In this document: piece by piece, positions 15,916 through 23,202 of the stretch
Numbering within the stretch: position 1 is the first letter of the stretch
How the letters are laid out: each line of letters starts with the position of its first letter
From: a virus
Reading direction: 5' to 3' (one strand)
DNA length: 31,769 nucleotides
Virus record (IMG/VR): IMGVR_UViG_3300017977_000101
Location: 1-31,769 of that record
Notes under the pieces: generated by a model
Databases searched by the model: none
The model's input: only the letters and a program-made list of their open reading frames with translations
What the model was told of the DNA's origin: nothing
Made by a program: the position numbers and the translations under genes

Positions 15916-16009
15916 ATTTATAAAGTTAGTCACTTAAAGCTTAAACGTCTGTAACTTAATTAATAAAGGTTGGTTGTGTTTAACTTTTTTTTAAAACATA
16001 ATAAGGTGC

Positions 16010-16017
16010 AAACTTTG
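16010..16017 (+). promoter_or_regulatory. Candidate late promoter box, rightward
   Basis: AAACTTTG is one base off TAnnTTTG and ends 4 bp before the terminase start, the same spacing as at 9855-9862. No clear TTTG is found 19-21 bp upstream, so it is weak and may need an activator. The 166-bp divergent gap 15856-16021 must start both late blocks. Confidence 0.25.
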
Positions 16018-16021
16018 TAAT

Positions 16022-16462
16022 ATGACAAACAAAGAAAAAAAGCAATTAGCGTATAGTTTATTCATTAAGTCAAGTCTTAATCGTAAAGAAATAGCCAAAC
16101 AAGTTGGTTGTACTGAAAAAACATTAAGAAGATGGATTGAAACGGAGGGCTGGCAACCAATAAAAGAAGCGCAGACACTAACTAGAGGCAAATTACTACA
16201 AGATGCCTATTCACAACTAAAAGCTATAAATGATAAAATTAATAATGATTTAGGAGGCATTCCTAATAAAGAATTATCAGATGCCAAAGCTGTTATAAGG
16301 AAAGAGATTGAAACTTTATCTGGTCATCCATTACATTTATATGTTGAAGTTTTTACTGAATTTATTGATTGGGTTACAGATAATCACAAATCTAAAGTCC
16401 ATCAAGTAGTTGAGTTATCAGATGGGTTTATAAATGATATAGCAAGTAAAGAAGGTATATAA
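16022..16462 (+). CDS. Putative terminase small subunit
   Basis: 146 residues with a clear helix-turn-helix at about 18-42 (LNRKEIAKQVGCTEKTLRRWIE). A helical middle part (TRGKLLQDAYSQLKAINDKI) follows for oligomer formation. Its stop overlaps the large-subunit start by 1 bp (ATAATGG at 16460). A DNA-binding protein directly before TerL is the standard small terminase; the Mu counterpart has the same position. It is expected to recognise the phage end used for headful packaging. Confidence 0.65.
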   Translation: MTNKEKKQLAYSLFIKSSLNRKEIAKQVGCTEKTLRRWIETEGWQPIKEAQTLTRGKLLQDAYSQLKAINDKINNDLGGIPNKELSDAKAVIRKEIETLSGHPLHLYVEVFTEFIDWVTDNHKSKVHQVVELSDGFINDIASKEGI

Positions 16463-17970
16463 TGGCTAAGTTAAGAGATAAACAAGCTAAAATTATTTGG
16501 GATGCAAAAGTTAAACTTTTGCGTGAAAAAACCTTTATTAATCTTAATGAAACGAGAAAAGAACAGTTAACCCGAATTGAAAAAGCAAAAAAAGACTATG
16601 AATTCTTTGTTGAATTTTACTTACCTAATTTTGCTACCACCAAAACACCTAAATTCCATATTAAAACTGCTAATAAAATCAAAAGAAATAATGAAATTTT
16701 TATTTGGTTAAAATGGGGGCGTGGTTTAGCCAAATCTGTAGTTGGAGATGTTACAGTACCATTATGGTTGTGGATTAATAATGACATCAAATTTTTATTA
16801 TTAATAGGGCAGAAACAAAATAAAGCTGAAATATTACTTGATGATTTAAGACTGCAATTTGAAGGTAACGAAAGGCTAAAACATGATTTTGGTAGTCAAA
16901 AAAACACAGGGTATTGGGAAAGTGGTTTTTTTATAACAAAAAACGGATTTATAGCTAAATCCATTGGAATGGGACAAGAACCAAGGGGATTTAGAATTGG
17001 TGGTGATAGACCTGATTATATAATATGTGATGATTGGGAAACCAAAGAAACGTTAAAAAACCCAAAAAGACAGGATGAGTATGCAAAATGGTTATTAACG
17101 GGAATTATTCCAACTATGGATGGAGACAACCAGAGAGTAATATTAGCACAAAACCAATTTGCGCCTAGAATGATTTTTACAAAAATAGTTAATGAGAATA
17201 AAGGATGGATTGTATTTGAACAAAAAGCATTTGACCCTAAAACTCTAAAACCTATTTGGTCTGACAAATATCCACATGATTATTATTCTAAAAAAATTGA
17301 AACGCTTGGTATTTTAAATGCCAAAGCTGAGTATAACAATGATCCACATATTGAAGGTAAAATATTTACTGATGATATGATTCAATGGACTAAACTCCCT
17401 AGGTTAAATTCTTTTAAAGCTATTGTAGGAACATGGGACGTTGCTTATGCAGGAACTAAAACTTCAGATTATAATGCTATCAGAGTTTGGGGACTAAAAA
17501 ATGGTAAAAAATATCTGATAGACTGTTTTGTAAAACAATCTAAAATTAAACCTGCTGTTAAATGGATAGCTCAATTTCAAAAGAACTTACCTAAATCTGT
17601 TAGTATTCCTTTTAGATTTGAAGCTCAATTTTGGAATGATGAAATTGAAAGAATTATTAGTGAAGTAGAACTTGAGGAATCTGTTAATTTACATTTAGTC
17701 AAATCTGATAAACCAAAGAAAAAGAAATTTGACAGAATGCTAGAAATGCATCCACAATATCAAAACGGAAGAGTTTACTATAACATTAAATTGAAAGATC
17801 ATAATGATACAAAAGAAGGGTTAGCTCAATTAAAAGGATTAGAACCTGGATATAAAGGTCATGATGACGCACCTGATGCAGATAAAGCAGCATTTGATTA
17901 TTTAGATAAATATAATAGACATTCTGAAAGAACTTTTAGAATTGCTTACAGAGAATCACGTAAATATTAA
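16462..17970 (+). CDS. Terminase large subunit (packaging ATPase and nuclease)
   Basis: 502 residues. Walker A-like WGRGLAKS is at 85-92, Walker B with acidic pair IICDDWE at about 187-193 (Asp190/191), and the nuclease begins with GTWDVAYAGTKTSDYNA with Asp326 as the first metal ligand. The final acidic cluster GHDDAPDADKAAFDYL near residue 470 is also a usual terminase nuclease feature. It pumps phage DNA into the prohead and cuts it after a headful. The gene order small subunit, TerL, gp36-like, portal, MuF is close to Mu. Confidence 0.9.
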   Translation: MAKLRDKQAKIIWDAKVKLLREKTFINLNETRKEQLTRIEKAKKDYEFFVEFYLPNFATTKTPKFHIKTANKIKRNNEIFIWLKWGRGLAKSVVGDVTVPLWLWINNDIKFLLLIGQKQNKAEILLDDLRLQFEGNERLKHDFGSQKNTGYWESGFFITKNGFIAKSIGMGQEPRGFRIGGDRPDYIICDDWETKETLKNPKRQDEYAKWLLTGIIPTMDGDNQRVILAQNQFAPRMIFTKIVNENKGWIVFEQKAFDPKTLKPIWSDKYPHDYYSKKIETLGILNAKAEYNNDPHIEGKIFTDDMIQWTKLPRLNSFKAIVGTWDVAYAGTKTSDYNAIRVWGLKNGKKYLIDCFVKQSKIKPAVKWIAQFQKNLPKSVSIPFRFEAQFWNDEIERIISEVELEESVNLHLVKSDKPKKKKFDRMLEMHPQYQNGRVYYNIKLKDHNDTKEGLAQLKGLEPGYKGHDDAPDADKAAFDYLDKYNRHSERTFRIAYRESRKY

Positions 17971-17973
17971 AAT

Positions 17974-18384
17974 ATGAATTTTATAATAAAAACAGACTTG
18001 TTAAGCTTAATTGATTTAATAACTTTAGATACAATTACTAATAATAATGACTCATTACTTGATGAGGCTGAATTAAAAGCAATTGAAGAAATGTCTAGCT
18101 ACTTAAATGTGAGATACAAAGTTGTTGATATATTTGATAACACTATTGCAAAAAACCCTTTAATAGTAATGTATCTATCCGATATATTATTATATCACCT
18201 ACATAGTAGAATCTCTCCAGATAATATCCCTGAATTAAGGCTAAACAGATACAATAATGCAAAAGAATGGCTTGAAAAAGTTGCTGATGGTTTCATTGAT
18301 CCATTGCTTCCTCACAAAGATGAAACTGAAAAAATACCACTTAGATTTGGAAATAGTTCTAAAAAACAAAATCATTATTATTAA
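17974..18384 (+). CDS. gp36-like (DUF1320) head completion protein
   Basis: 136 residues. A helical protein with 'LLDEAELKAIEEMSSYLNVRYKVVDIF' followed by 'PLIVMYLSDILLYHLHSRISPDNIPELRLNRYNNAKEWLEKVADG' matches the DUF1320 (Mu gp36) pattern in which a short acidic loop and two long helices end with a 'R---A--WL--va-G' segment. These proteins form the ring that connects portal to tail. It starts 3 bp after TerL. Confidence 0.7.
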   Translation: MNFIIKTDLLSLIDLITLDTITNNNDSLLDEAELKAIEEMSSYLNVRYKVVDIFDNTIAKNPLIVMYLSDILLYHLHSRISPDNIPELRLNRYNNAKEWLEKVADGFIDPLLPHKDETEKIPLRFGNSSKKQNHYY

Positions 18385-18389
18385 TTATT

Positions 18390-19544
18390 ATGGCAAAAAA
18401 AAGACCAAACAAACTGTTAGATAAACTTATAGTTTCTAATACATCAAGAGCAAGAAAAGACATAAACAATTGGCGTGTTGCTCTACAACAAGCAGAAAAT
18501 GTTGATAATCCTAAAAGGGTATTATTATATAGCCTATATGATGAATTAGTAATTGACGCTAATTTATCAGCAGAAATTCAAAAAAGAATACTTGCAGTTA
18601 GAGGTAATCAATTTTCAGTTTTCAATATAAAAGATGGTAGTACTGATAATGAAAAAACAGCTTTATTAACTAAACCTTGGTTTTATAATTTCATTGAGTT
18701 AGCAATGGAAAGTATATTTTGGGGGCACTCTCTCATTCAAATAGGAGATTTAATTGAAGGAGAAATATCAAATGTTCAGCTTGTTAATAGAAAGCATGTA
18801 ATACCTGAAAAAGGATTGTTTATTTATAGACAAAATGATGAAAAAGGAGTGTTTTACAGAGAAGATAAACAATATGTTAATTGGTTGTTAGAAGTTGGAG
18901 AAAAAAAAGACTTAGGTTTACTAAATAAAACATCTCCTCATGTTCTATACAAAAGATTTGCAAACAGTGCTTGGTCTGAATACTGTGAGATTTTTGGTAT
19001 GCCTTTGAGATATGGTAAAACAAACGTTAAAGACACAGAGAGTTTAAATCGCATGGAAAACATGATGATTAATATGGGAGCGGCAGCTTATGCTGTAATT
19101 GATGAGGATGAGGAAATAAATTTTGTACAAGCTCAAGGTGGTAAAGGTGAAGTTTATGATAATTTAATAAACAGAGCTAATTCTGAAATATCAAAGTTAA
19201 TTAATGGAGCTGTTATTGGTGAGGCTTCATCTGGAGGTAGTCGTTCTAAAGAAGAGGTTGGAGAAAGAACTGGTAATATGATTACTGAAGCAGATAAACA
19301 ATTTTTAGAAGGCTATATTAATGAGACTTTAATTCCTAGGCTAATATTATTGGGATATCCTTTTAATGGTTTTGCTTTTAGATTTGAAAAAAGTAAAGAT
19401 ATTAAAAGCTTATGGGAAATAACTCAAGGCTTATTAACCCATTATGATGTGGATGAAGATTTTATTACCAAAACATTTGGCATTCCAGTTTCTAAAAAGA
19501 AAGAAGTTGCACCTAAATTGTCTGGTAGAGGTTTTTTCGACTAA
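18390..19544 (+). CDS. Portal protein (DUF935, Mu gp29-like)
   Basis: 384 residues, shorter than Mu gp29 (about 510). The start DKLIVSNTSRARKDINNWRVALQQAEN, the 'LYDELVIDANLSAEIQKRILAVRGNQF' core, the clip-like 'NRKHVIPEKGLFIYRQ' and the C-terminal 'GEASSGGSRSKEEVGERTGNMITEADKQFLEGYINETLIPRLILLGY' match DUF935. It forms the 12-fold ring through which DNA enters the head. Its last codons hold a slippery heptamer (19532-19538), so a fraction of ribosomes should continue into MuF. Most ribosomes stop at TAA 19542-19544. Confidence 0.85.
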   Translation: MAKKRPNKLLDKLIVSNTSRARKDINNWRVALQQAENVDNPKRVLLYSLYDELVIDANLSAEIQKRILAVRGNQFSVFNIKDGSTDNEKTALLTKPWFYNFIELAMESIFWGHSLIQIGDLIEGEISNVQLVNRKHVIPEKGLFIYRQNDEKGVFYREDKQYVNWLLEVGEKKDLGLLNKTSPHVLYKRFANSAWSEYCEIFGMPLRYGKTNVKDTESLNRMENMMINMGAAAYAVIDEDEEINFVQAQGGKGEVYDNLINRANSEISKLINGAVIGEASSGGSRSKEEVGERTGNMITEADKQFLEGYINETLIPRLILLGYPFNGFAFRFEKSKDIKSLWEITQGLLTHYDVDEDFITKTFGIPVSKKKEVAPKLSGRGFFD

Positions 19545-19563
19545 GCCCCCTAAATTTGGGGGC
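19532..19563 (+). promoter_or_regulatory. Programmed -1 frameshift signal joining portal and MuF
   Basis: Heptamer T TTT TTC (19532-19538) lies in portal phase. It is followed by a 6-nt spacer GACTAA that includes the portal stop, then hairpin GCCCCC (19545-19550) / GGGGGC (19558-19563) with 7-nt loop TAAATTT. After a -1 slip the frame is open (R L S P L N, then MuF). The phase and spacer length are canonical. GC-rich stems are rare in this AT-rich phage. Confidence 0.8.
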
Positions 19564-20803
19564 AAACTTGGATAATCTATATTATGGTTGTTGTCATCAC
19601 AGTTTTTCTAACTTAGATCTTTTAGAATTAAAACTATTTAAAGTCTTTAATCTTAAATATAATAAAGATAAAGTTATAAATGAAGCTAAATCAAACCAAA
19701 AAATCACTTCAGAGGAATTATTTAAAAACACAAATAAAACTTTAACTCTAGCTTTAAATAATGTGTATCCAGTTAAATTTGAAGATAAACATTTTGAGTT
19801 AATTAATAAGTTAGAAAGAAACATAGGAGAGTTTTCAGTATTTAGAAGTTCAAATGTGTTGTTAAATTTAAAAAACAAAACAAAAGAGGAACAAAATGCT
19901 ATACTTAACGTTTATGAACGTCATCTAAAAGTTGAATCAGATTATGTTACAAAAGTAATTAGAAATGCTAAAAAGTTTTTAAAATATCAAGAAGATGCCG
20001 ACTTATATCCTAATTTAGAATATTTACCAAGTAGTTCTGTTAATAAAAGACAAGAACATCAAGAGCTGTATGGCATTATTAAACCTATAAATGACCCTTT
20101 TTGGCAGAATTATTTACCACCAAATGGATGGGGGTGTCAATGTAGAACCAGACAAACAGATAAAGCAGAAACTAAAATTAAAATACCTAAAGTTAAAATT
20201 CCAAATGGGATAACTGGTAATGCAGTTTTAAGTCAAACTATTTTTACCAATAATCATAATTCATATAAACCTTTTAAGGTTGATGTAGATAACAGAGTTT
20301 TTCAAAGTAAAGTGAAAAAAGAATTTGAACAATTAAAATTAAAAACACCATTTAAAAACAAACCTGATTATAAAGCTAAAAATGGAAATACTATATATGT
20401 TCACACTTTTTGTGATTTTTCGGATTTAAATTCAAACTATAAAGTTGCAAAATTATTAGTTAATAAAATAGAAAACCTTCATATTAAAATAAGACCACAT
20501 GCTAATAATGTTAAAACAAATATTGGAGATAAAAAAACAAGTAATCCTGAATACTTAATAAATGGAGTATATGCTGATTTAAAAGAATTAAATAGTTATA
20601 ATGTTAATAATAGATTTTCATCAGCTAAAAAACAAGGGTGCAAAATAGTTGTTTTTAAAATATTAAATAAAAAAACAGAAATAACAGATGTTTTAAATTC
20701 AATTAAAGGGAAAATTAAACAAAGAAAAAGCAAGGTTTTTGATAGAATTTTTATTGTTAAAGGAGATACTGTTGTTGACTTTAAGCCAAAAAGAGTTGAA
20801 TAA
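19556..20803 (+). CDS. MuF head morphogenesis protein with C-terminal toxin-like domain, made via -1 frameshift
   Basis: 415 residues from the first non-ATG start (TTG 19556). The open frame reaches back to the frameshift site at 19538, so 421 residues come from this frame and the portal fusion would be 804 residues. Translated from that TTG the protein contains no methionine after the first residue, so no ATG start is available. Residues about 1-210 are MuF: NLDNLYYGCCHH at the start and PPNGWGCQCRTRQ near 195, which is the family's Gly-Trp-Gly-Cys-x-Cys motif. Residues about 265-415 look like a CdiA-CT tRNase or related nuclease (NPEYLINGVYADLKE, then IVVFKIL, and FDRIFIVKGD near the end). 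In several phages MuF proteins carry polymorphic toxins in the C-terminus. TTG starts at 19556 (inside the hairpin) and 19568 remain as alternatives. Confidence 0.75.
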   Translation: MGANLDNLYYGCCHHSFSNLDLLELKLFKVFNLKYNKDKVINEAKSNQKITSEELFKNTNKTLTLALNNVYPVKFEDKHFELINKLERNIGEFSVFRSSNVLLNLKNKTKEEQNAILNVYERHLKVESDYVTKVIRNAKKFLKYQEDADLYPNLEYLPSSSVNKRQEHQELYGIIKPINDPFWQNYLPPNGWGCQCRTRQTDKAETKIKIPKVKIPNGITGNAVLSQTIFTNNHNSYKPFKVDVDNRVFQSKVKKEFEQLKLKTPFKNKPDYKAKNGNTIYVHTFCDFSDLNSNYKVAKLLVNKIENLHIKIRPHANNVKTNIGDKKTSNPEYLINGVYADLKELNSYNVNNRFSSAKKQGCKIVVFKILNKKTEITDVLNSIKGKIKQRKSKVFDRIFIVKGDTVVDFKPKRVE

Positions 20804-20816
20804 ATCAACTCTTTTT
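20788..20816. terminator. Perfect hairpin terminator after MuF, bidirectional
   Basis: AAAAAGAGTTGA (20788-20799) and TCAACTCTTTTT (20805-20816) form 12 perfect pairs around a 5-nt loop. The stem overlaps the last codons of MuF and carries a T run on both strands. On + it would reduce transcription into the last two head genes. Confidence 0.7.
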
Positions 20817-20852
20817 AGGAGGTTCTGCGTCCACAACGTTCCCCGCCGAACC
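20788..20852 (-). ncRNA. Candidate small antisense RNA at the MuF 3' end
   Basis: A minus-strand transcript starting at about 20851 after the box TATCTTTG (20857-20864) would read a hairpin with GGTTC/GAACC (20848-20852 with 20821-20825) and an inner GCG/CGC pair. It would end in the terminator at 20788-20816, about 64 nt in all. Bases 20818-20852 are about two thirds G+C in an AT-rich phage. The TTTG box upstream of TATCTTTG is not found at the right spacing, so promoter support is partial. Confidence 0.3.
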
Positions 20853-20856
20853 ATTA

Positions 20857-20864
20857 CAAAGATA
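20857..20864 (-). promoter_or_regulatory. Promoter-like TATCTTTG box, minus strand
   Basis: TATCTTTG on the minus strand matches TAnnTTTG exactly. The nearest TTG upstream (20889-20891) is 24 bp away instead of about 20, so the second box is weak. Confidence 0.3.
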
Positions 20865-20890
20865 TAAAAAATATTATTAATAATAAAACA

Positions 20891-21436
20891 ATGGCAGATT
20901 TTAACGACATATTAACAAAGATTAAAGGAATTGAGAATGTACTTGATGATGCAAAACGTATAATTGGAATTGAAGCTGTTAATTATTTTACTGAAAGTTT
21001 TGATAAGCAATCTTTTAATGGAAAAAAATGGAAAGATGTTAAACGTAGAGATAGCTCAAGCGTATGGTATGGATTTGAATATGGAGCTAAAACACCTCCA
21101 CCATCAAGCCATCCTAAAAGAAAAAACGCTAAAGGAAAATACATCCCTGGAAAAACAAATCCAACTACAAACTATAGCCCAAATGCAACAAAGAAAAAAA
21201 TATTAAGCAGTAAAAAAAGTGAATTGGAAAATTCAATTCAATATAAAATAACTGGCAATATAGTTAAAGTGTTTTCTGACAAAAAATATGCTAAAGTCCA
21301 CAATGAAGGAAAAACAATTAGTGTGTTTGGTAAAAAAACAGTTAAACTTCCTAAACGACAATTTATAGGCAAGAGTAAAGAATTAGAGGAAATAATAATT
21401 AAAAAGATAAATAAGAAACTTAAAAAATATTTGTAA
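20891..21436 (+). CDS. Virion morphogenesis protein, Mu gpG-like
   Basis: 181 residues. The C-terminal half 'SIQYKITGNIVKVFSDKKYAKVHNEGKTI...KLPKRQFIGKSKELEEIIIKKI' is the usual phage virion-morphogenesis / Mu gpG pattern ('-Ya-vhn-G-----p-R-fiG-s'). The start includes a conserved-looking 'FDKQSFNGKKWKDVKRR'. Mu gpG helps tail-head joining. It lies after MuF and before the gp37-like protein, as in Mu. It is very lysine-rich. It is not a candidate immunity protein for the MuF toxin-like domain. Confidence 0.65.
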   Translation: MADFNDILTKIKGIENVLDDAKRIIGIEAVNYFTESFDKQSFNGKKWKDVKRRDSSSVWYGFEYGAKTPPPSSHPKRKNAKGKYIPGKTNPTTNYSPNATKKKILSSKKSELENSIQYKITGNIVKVFSDKKYAKVHNEGKTISVFGKKTVKLPKRQFIGKSKELEEIIIKKINKKLKKYL

Positions 21437-21906
21437 TGTATATAGACTATTATAGCGCCATTAAAACGTTAATTAATCAAGGTTTAAACAGTATTAAAAC
21501 AATTGATTGGTATAACAGACAATATGAAAGATTTGAAAAACTAAAAGCTTCAGCATTGCCAGCTGTATATGTAGAGTTTCCAACACCAGCTAATTGGAAT
21601 ACTGGTGGTAATGGATTGCAAACTGCAGAAGTTTATATTACTTTGCATATTGTTATGTTTGATGTAGCAGATACCCCTGAACCTGTATTAACTTTAGCAA
21701 ATGAAATCCATAAAATAATACATTTATCTGTGCTTATTAACGGGCCGGTACAATTAAGTACTAGATTAATGAGAACAAAAAGTGAATTAATTACAGAATA
21801 TGATCAAGTTAAAGTTGTTACATTAACTTACACTACCACTATTTATGACTGTTCTACTGCTCCTAACCAAATAAATAGTAATCCTACTTTAGTTATTGGT
21901 CAATAA
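21436..21906 (+). CDS. Tail completion protein in the Mu gp37 position
   Basis: 156 residues. The stretch 'YERFEKLKASALPAVYVEFPTPANWNTGGNGLQTAEVYITLHIVMFDV' (beta strands around an AEV/YITLHIV core) is typical of short head-tail adaptor or tail terminator proteins of Bacteroidota phages. It starts at the last base of the upstream gene's stop and is the last gene of the rightward late block. The C-terminal strands include VKVVTLTYTTTIYDCST. It likely caps the tail tube. Confidence 0.5.
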   Translation: MYIDYYSAIKTLINQGLNSIKTIDWYNRQYERFEKLKASALPAVYVEFPTPANWNTGGNGLQTAEVYITLHIVMFDVADTPEPVLTLANEIHKIIHLSVLINGPVQLSTRLMRTKSELITEYDQVKVVTLTYTTTIYDCSTAPNQINSNPTLVIGQ

Positions 21907-21923
21907 TAGGCATAAATTGTCAC

Positions 21924-21954
21924 AAAAAAAGCTCACTAAATTAATAGTGAGCTT
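21924..21954 (-). terminator. Terminator of the early operon, between converging operons
   Basis: AAGCTCACTA (21929-21938) and TAGTGAGCTT (21945-21954) form 10 perfect pairs around AATTAA. Read on the minus strand the hairpin ends in seven T (21924-21930), ideal for stopping the early operon before the head genes. On + there is no T run. Confidence 0.7.
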
Positions 21955-22030
21955 CACTCCATGCCGAAAGAGTGTGACGAAACTTCCAGCTTAACTTTGT
22001 TTGATTTTTATTAAATTCTAATTGCCACAT
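21941..22030 (-). CDS. Possible 29-residue peptide at the end of the early operon
   Basis: ATG at 22028-22030 lies two bases after the stop of the previous gene. It opens MWQLEFNKNQTKLSWKFR and ends in TAA at 21941-21943, inside the terminator stem. It is too short to judge from composition. Close coupling and the lack of other content in this stretch argue for it; its overlap with the terminator argues against it. Confidence 0.25.
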   Translation of the reverse strand: MWQLEFNKNQTKLSWKFRHTLSAWSEAHY

Positions 22031-22032
22031 GA

Positions 22033-22263
22033 TTACTTAATTTGTTTTTTCCAATAATTACTTAATTCATTTTTAAAATCCTCTAATGATTTTATACAGT
22101 CATCTTCAGGTAAGTTAACCAATTCTTCCAATTGGTTAAACATTGATGCTGTTCCACCGTAAAAAGCTCTTTTTGTTTCTACTTTTTGAACAGGTGACAT
22201 TTTAGTTTCTTCTAACTGCATTTTAGTTAGGTAAAACTTATACATTTCCTCAATTTTTTTCAT
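22033..22263 (-). CDS. Unknown early protein, last full gene of the early operon
   Basis: 76 residues from ATG at 22261-22263, which I prefer to the upstream GTG at 22311 because the longer form would overlap the previous gene by more than 60 bp. It carries 'MSPVQKVETKRAFYGGTASMFNQL', a pattern I associate with small conserved Bacteroidota phage proteins of unknown function. It overlaps the preceding gene by 14 bp. Confidence 0.5.
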   Translation of the reverse strand: MKKIEEMYKFYLTKMQLEETKMSPVQKVETKRAFYGGTASMFNQLEELVNLPEDDCIKSLEDFKNELSNYWKKQIK

Positions 22264-22459
22264 TTTTATATTTTTTACGGTTAAACACAATATCATCAAT
22301 TGTATATTCACTCAAGTAAAATTCATCACTAAGCATTGTTAATATTGCATCTTTAGTGTACAATTTAGTACCCTTGTATTTTTTATTTGAAAGTTCAATA
22401 AATCTTTCAACTATTTTCTCATTTCTAGCTTTTAATCGTTCTAATTTAGTAGTTGCCAT
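22250..22459 (-). CDS. Small protein, possible helix-turn-helix regulator
   Basis: 69 residues. The C-terminal half 'GTKLYTKDAILTMLSDEFYLSEYTIDDIVFNRKK' has the spacing of a helix-turn-helix with a long first helix. By position (late in the early operon, next to the late genes) it is a candidate for the Mor/C-type activator that Mu needs to switch to late transcription. That is an inference: there is no clear match to Mor. Confidence 0.45.
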   Translation of the reverse strand: MATTKLERLKARNEKIVERFIELSNKKYKGTKLYTKDAILTMLSDEFYLSEYTIDDIVFNRKKYKNEKN

Positions 22460-22467
22460 GTTTATTT

Positions 22468-23202
22468 TTAGTTTTTAGTTTTTCGTAGTTTTAATTCATT
22501 TTGATAAATTTCTACAGCTTCAGGTAGCTCTTTATATTCAGCTAGTTTTATCTGCTTTTTTAATTCATCATCTGTCAATTGCTTACATGTTTTTGGTAAA
22601 TGCTTTATAAAATGAGAATAATTGTTGTAGTAAGCTTTCTTTTTTACAACTTTAGGTATTTGTTTGTTTTTTTTCCATTTTTTAAACGCATCAGTTAGTT
22701 TAGATTTATTATTGTCATAGTTTTTAATAGCTTCTGATTTAGCTTTGGCGTGTCTTTTTTCACGTTCTATGGCTTTTTGTTCTAAATAACAAGGAACCCA
22801 ATCATTGAAGACTACGTTTGAATCAATTTTGAAAATCTTACCGCCTATTTTACCTTGCCTAGCATGTTTAAACATCAACATCACATCTTCTATTGTTTCA
22901 TATTTAAAAACATCAAGTAAATCAATAGCCATTGTAAACATCTGCTGTTGATTCATTCGTTGCTTAGAATTATAATCATCATTCATTCTGCTAATTAAAA
23001 AAACTAATGTTTTAATCACCTCTTTTTTATTAGTATTAGCCATGTGAACTAACATAGTTCCATCCACAGCTTGGCTAATTGACAATTCACTTTCAAACAT
23101 TGCCAACTCAAGATTGTTTTTACTTTTTAAAGAATTCATCAACAATTGAGTCTGTGGTTTGCACACGCTCAGTATTGGTAGTTCCTGTTTTACTGCTTCC
23201 AT
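22468..23202 (-). CDS. DUF6633-like early protein
   Basis: 244 residues. The middle stretch from about 99 to 146 ('QQMFTMAIDLLDVFKYETIEDVMLMFKHARQGKIGGKIFKIDSNVVFNDWVPCYLEQ') matches the family pattern in which a helix pair precedes 'G--g-i-ri-g-v---W---Y'. The C-terminus is basic. The start used overlaps the previous gene by 83 bp; Met22 (ATG at 23137-23139) would cut the overlap to 20 bp and is equally possible. Proteins of this kind often lie next to replication genes in Bacteroidota phages. Its function is unknown. Confidence 0.5.
   Translation of the reverse strand: MEAVKQELPILSVCKPQTQLLMNSLKSKNNLELAMFESELSISQAVDGTMLVHMANTNKKEVIKTLVFLISRMNDDYNSKQRMNQQQMFTMAIDLLDVFKYETIEDVMLMFKHARQGKIGGKIFKIDSNVVFNDWVPCYLEQKAIEREKRHAKAKSEAIKNYDNNKSKLTDAFKKWKKNKQIPKVVKKKAYYNNYSHFIKHLPKTCKQLTDDELKKQIKLAEYKELPEAVEIYQNELKLRKTKN

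Noticed and set aside
19556-19570. TTG at 19556 or 19568 as an ordinary start for MuF
   Set aside because: The first lies inside the hairpin and the second just after it, neither has a clear ribosome-binding site, and the slippery heptamer explains the missing ATG better. Kept as an alternative only.
20818-20852. GC-rich block as a tRNA fragment
   Set aside because: GGTTC...GAACC recalls a T-arm, but there is no acceptor stem, anticodon arm or CCA region around it.
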